Shown here: one piece after another, positions 4,990-6,506 of the stretch
How the letters are laid out: each line of letters starts with the position of its first letter
How positions within the stretch are numbered: position 1 is the stretch's first letter
Source of the DNA: an uncultured Clostridia bacterium
GTDB taxonomy: Bacteria > Bacillota > Clostridia > UMGS1883
Direction: 5' to 3'
Assembly (NCBI GenBank): GCA_947624455.1
Contig: CANQKL010000093.1
Coordinates: forward strand, 1 to 6,506
DNA length: 6,506 bases
Notes under the pieces: model-generated
What the model was told of the DNA's origin: nothing
The model's database searches: none
Seen by the model: only the letters and a program-made list of their open reading frames with translations
Made by a program: the position numbers and the translations under genes

Positions 4990-6506
4990 ATGTGTGGAAT
5001 TGTCGGATACATAGGCCCTGAGGAGGCGGCTCCAATACTGCTGGACGGGCTGTCCAAGCTGGAGTACCGGGGTTACGACTCGGCGGGGCTGGCCATCTAC
5101 AACGACGGCGCAATAACCGTGGAGCGGGCCGTGGGCAAGCTGGCCAACCTTTACGAAAAGACTGACGGCGGGAAAAAGCTGAGGGGCACCCTGGGCATAG
5201 GCCACACCCGCTGGGCCACTCACGGCAAGCCCAACGAGGTCAACGCCCACCCCCATTCCAGCGAGAATTTTTCCCTCGTACACAACGGCATAATCGAGAA
5301 CGAGGCGGAGCTGAGGCGCGCCTACCTCAAGGACGTGGAGTTTGCCAGCGACACGGACACCGAGGTGGTTGTGCGGCTTTTGGAGAAGTTCACCTCCGAG
5401 GGGGAGGAAATGGACGTGGCCATCATGCACCTCATCGACATAATCGAGGGCAGCTATGCCCTGGCCATCATCGACCGCCGGGACCCCGAGCATATGTACG
5501 CGGTCAAGAACAAGTCCCCCCTGCTGGTAGGCAAGGGCGAGGGCTTCAGCATGATAGGCAGCGACGCCATGGCTATGATAGCCTACACCGACACCTTCTA
5601 TGAGATCCACGACAAGGAGTTCGCCATCGTCACCCGCGACGGCGTTGAGCTGTACACCAGCTATTCCAAGCGCATTGACCGGGAACCCTACAAGGCCGAG
5701 CTGGATCTGAGCGACATTTCTAAAGGCACCTATCCCCACTATATGCTCAAGGAGATCGAGGAACAGCCCCTCGTCATCCGCCGCATAATCGGCCAGTACC
5801 AGAACGAGGCCGGGGAGCTGACAGTGCCGGAGGAGATTTTGGCGGACGTTCGGGCCTGCGACAAGATATATATTATCGCCTGCGGCACCAGCTACCACGC
5901 GGGCATCATCGGCAAGCACTTCTTTGAGAACATCGCCGGTAAGCCCGCCGAAAGCTGCGTCGCCAGCGAGTTCGTGTACAACACCCCCCTGCTCACCGAA
6001 AAGCCGCTGTTCATCTTTATTTCCCAGAGCGGCGAGACAGCCGACAGCCGGGCGGTGCTGGTAAAGATAAAGGAAATGGGCTATAAGTCCATAACCCTCA
6101 CCAACGTGAAGGGCTCCACCCTCTCCCGGGAGGCGGATCACACCCTGCTGCTCTACGCCGGACCGGAGATAGCCGTGGCCTCCACCAAGGCTTACACCGC
6201 TCAGATAGCGGTGCTGGCCATCCTCGCCGCCTCGGTTAAGAACCGCGTCGGCATCGACCTTAAGTACGAATTGGCCCTCATCGCCAACACCATCGAGGGG
6301 CTTTGCGGGGATCGGGAGCTGTACAGCCGCCTGGCCCAGGAGTACATAGTCCCCTCCCGTAACTGCTTCTATATAGGCAGGGGCGTGGATTATTACGTCT
6401 GCCTGGAGGCGGCGCTGAAGCTGAAGGAAATATCCTACGTCCAGACCGAGGGCTTCGCCGCCGGCGAACTCAAGCACGGCACCATCGCCCTCATCGAGGA
6501 GGGTAC
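4990..6506 (+). CDS. glmS: Glutamine--fructose-6-phosphate aminotransferase (isomerizing), cut by window edge
   Basis: Cytosolic enzyme making glucosamine-6-phosphate from fructose-6-phosphate and glutamine, the first committed step to UDP-GlcNAc and peptidoglycan. Seen: N-terminal Ntn glutaminase domain (about 2-225) with nucleophile C2 in MCGIVGYIG, LEYRGYDSAG (24-33), GHTRWATHG (71-79), NAHPH (85-89), VHNGIIEN (97-104) and DTDTEV (121-126). Two SIS sugar-isomerase domains follow: ACGTSYHAG (297-305), SQSGETADS (345-353), STKAYTAQ (398-405), and LKLKEISY (476-483) with EGFAAGELKHG (487-497). K477, E480 and H496 match the E. coli isomerase residues K485, E488 and H504. 505 of about 600 residues are visible; the second SIS domain's end and the C-terminal tail are missing. 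The start is ATG 4990 with GGAGG 8 nt upstream, and it needs no leader peptide because Cys must follow Met. It has its own strong promoter and is divergent from the Lrp-type regulator. Confidence 0.98.
   Translation, partial: MCGIVGYIGPEEAAPILLDGLSKLEYRGYDSAGLAIYNDGAITVERAVGKLANLYEKTDGGKKLRGTLGIGHTRWATHGKPNEVNAHPHSSENFSLVHNGIIENEAELRRAYLKDVEFASDTDTEVVVRLLEKFTSEGEEMDVAIMHLIDIIEGSYALAIIDRRDPEHMYAVKNKSPLLVGKGEGFSMIGSDAMAMIAYTDTFYEIHDKEFAIVTRDGVELYTSYSKRIDREPYKAELDLSDISKGTYPHYMLKEIEEQPLVIRRIIGQYQNEAGELTVPEEILADVRACDKIYIIACGTSYHAGIIGKHFFENIAGKPAESCVASEFVYNTPLLTEKPLFIFISQSGETADSRAVLVKIKEMGYKSITLTNVKGSTLSREADHTLLLYAGPEIAVASTKAYTAQIAVLAILAASVKNRVGIDLKYELALIANTIEGLCGDRELYSRLAQEYIVPSRNCFYIGRGVDYYVCLEAALKLKEISYVQTEGFAAGELKHGTIALIEEG

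Noticed and set aside
4954..6477. Very long open frame on the minus strand opposite glmS
   Set aside because: It lies antisense to an unmistakable glmS with all catalytic motifs. G/C-rich third positions suppress stop codons on the opposite strand, and its translation is low-complexity (G, V, L, H-rich) with no recognisable domain.

Overview
The window looks like ordinary chromosomal housekeeping DNA from a Firmicute, most likely a gut-type, GC-rich member of Clostridia; this is inferred, since no rRNA or marker gene is present. Reasons: coding regions are GC-rich with mostly G/C third positions while gene gaps are strongly A/T-rich; strong GGAGG-type ribosome sites; textbook sigma-A promoters (TTGAAA-18-TATAAT, TTGCAA-17-TATAAT); and a gene set (class A PBP, DUF815 ATPase, YkwD-type CAP protein, Lrp/AsnC regulator plus aminotransferase, glmS) typical of that group. 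No mobile element, CRISPR array, tRNA or rRNA was seen.

Layout. (1) 1-991, minus strand: N-terminal 330 residues of a class A penicillin-binding protein (membrane anchor and GT51 transglycosylase), cut by the left edge. (2) 992-1347: A/T-rich divergent promoter region serving the PBP (minus) and the next gene (plus); the plus-strand transcript should have a leader of about 135 nt with a perfect palindrome at the transcription start. (3) 1348-2544, plus: a complete DUF815-type AAA+ ATPase of unknown role. (4) 2564-2607: strong hairpin terminator between convergent genes, probably working in both directions. (5) 2616-4804, minus: apparent operon transcribed Lrp/AsnC regulator > class I/II aminotransferase > CAP-domain protein. 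The regulator and aminotransferase overlap by ATGA; the CAP gene has an unclear and possibly damaged 5' end. (6) 4805-4989: second divergent promoter region, with a 27-bp A/T palindrome next to the regulator's promoter. (7) 4990-6506, plus: glmS, cut by the right edge after 505 residues.

Working together: glmS makes glucosamine-6-phosphate, the entry to UDP-GlcNAc and peptidoglycan, and the PBP polymerises the glycan strands, so the two edge genes both serve the cell wall. The regulator and aminotransferase probably form a self-controlled amino-acid metabolism unit, and because it shares its upstream region with glmS, the regulator may also touch glmS; this is inference. I did not find a convincing new multi-gene system. 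The points most worth a second look are the 5' end of the CAP gene, the structured leader of the DUF815 gene, and the palindrome in the regulator/glmS gap.
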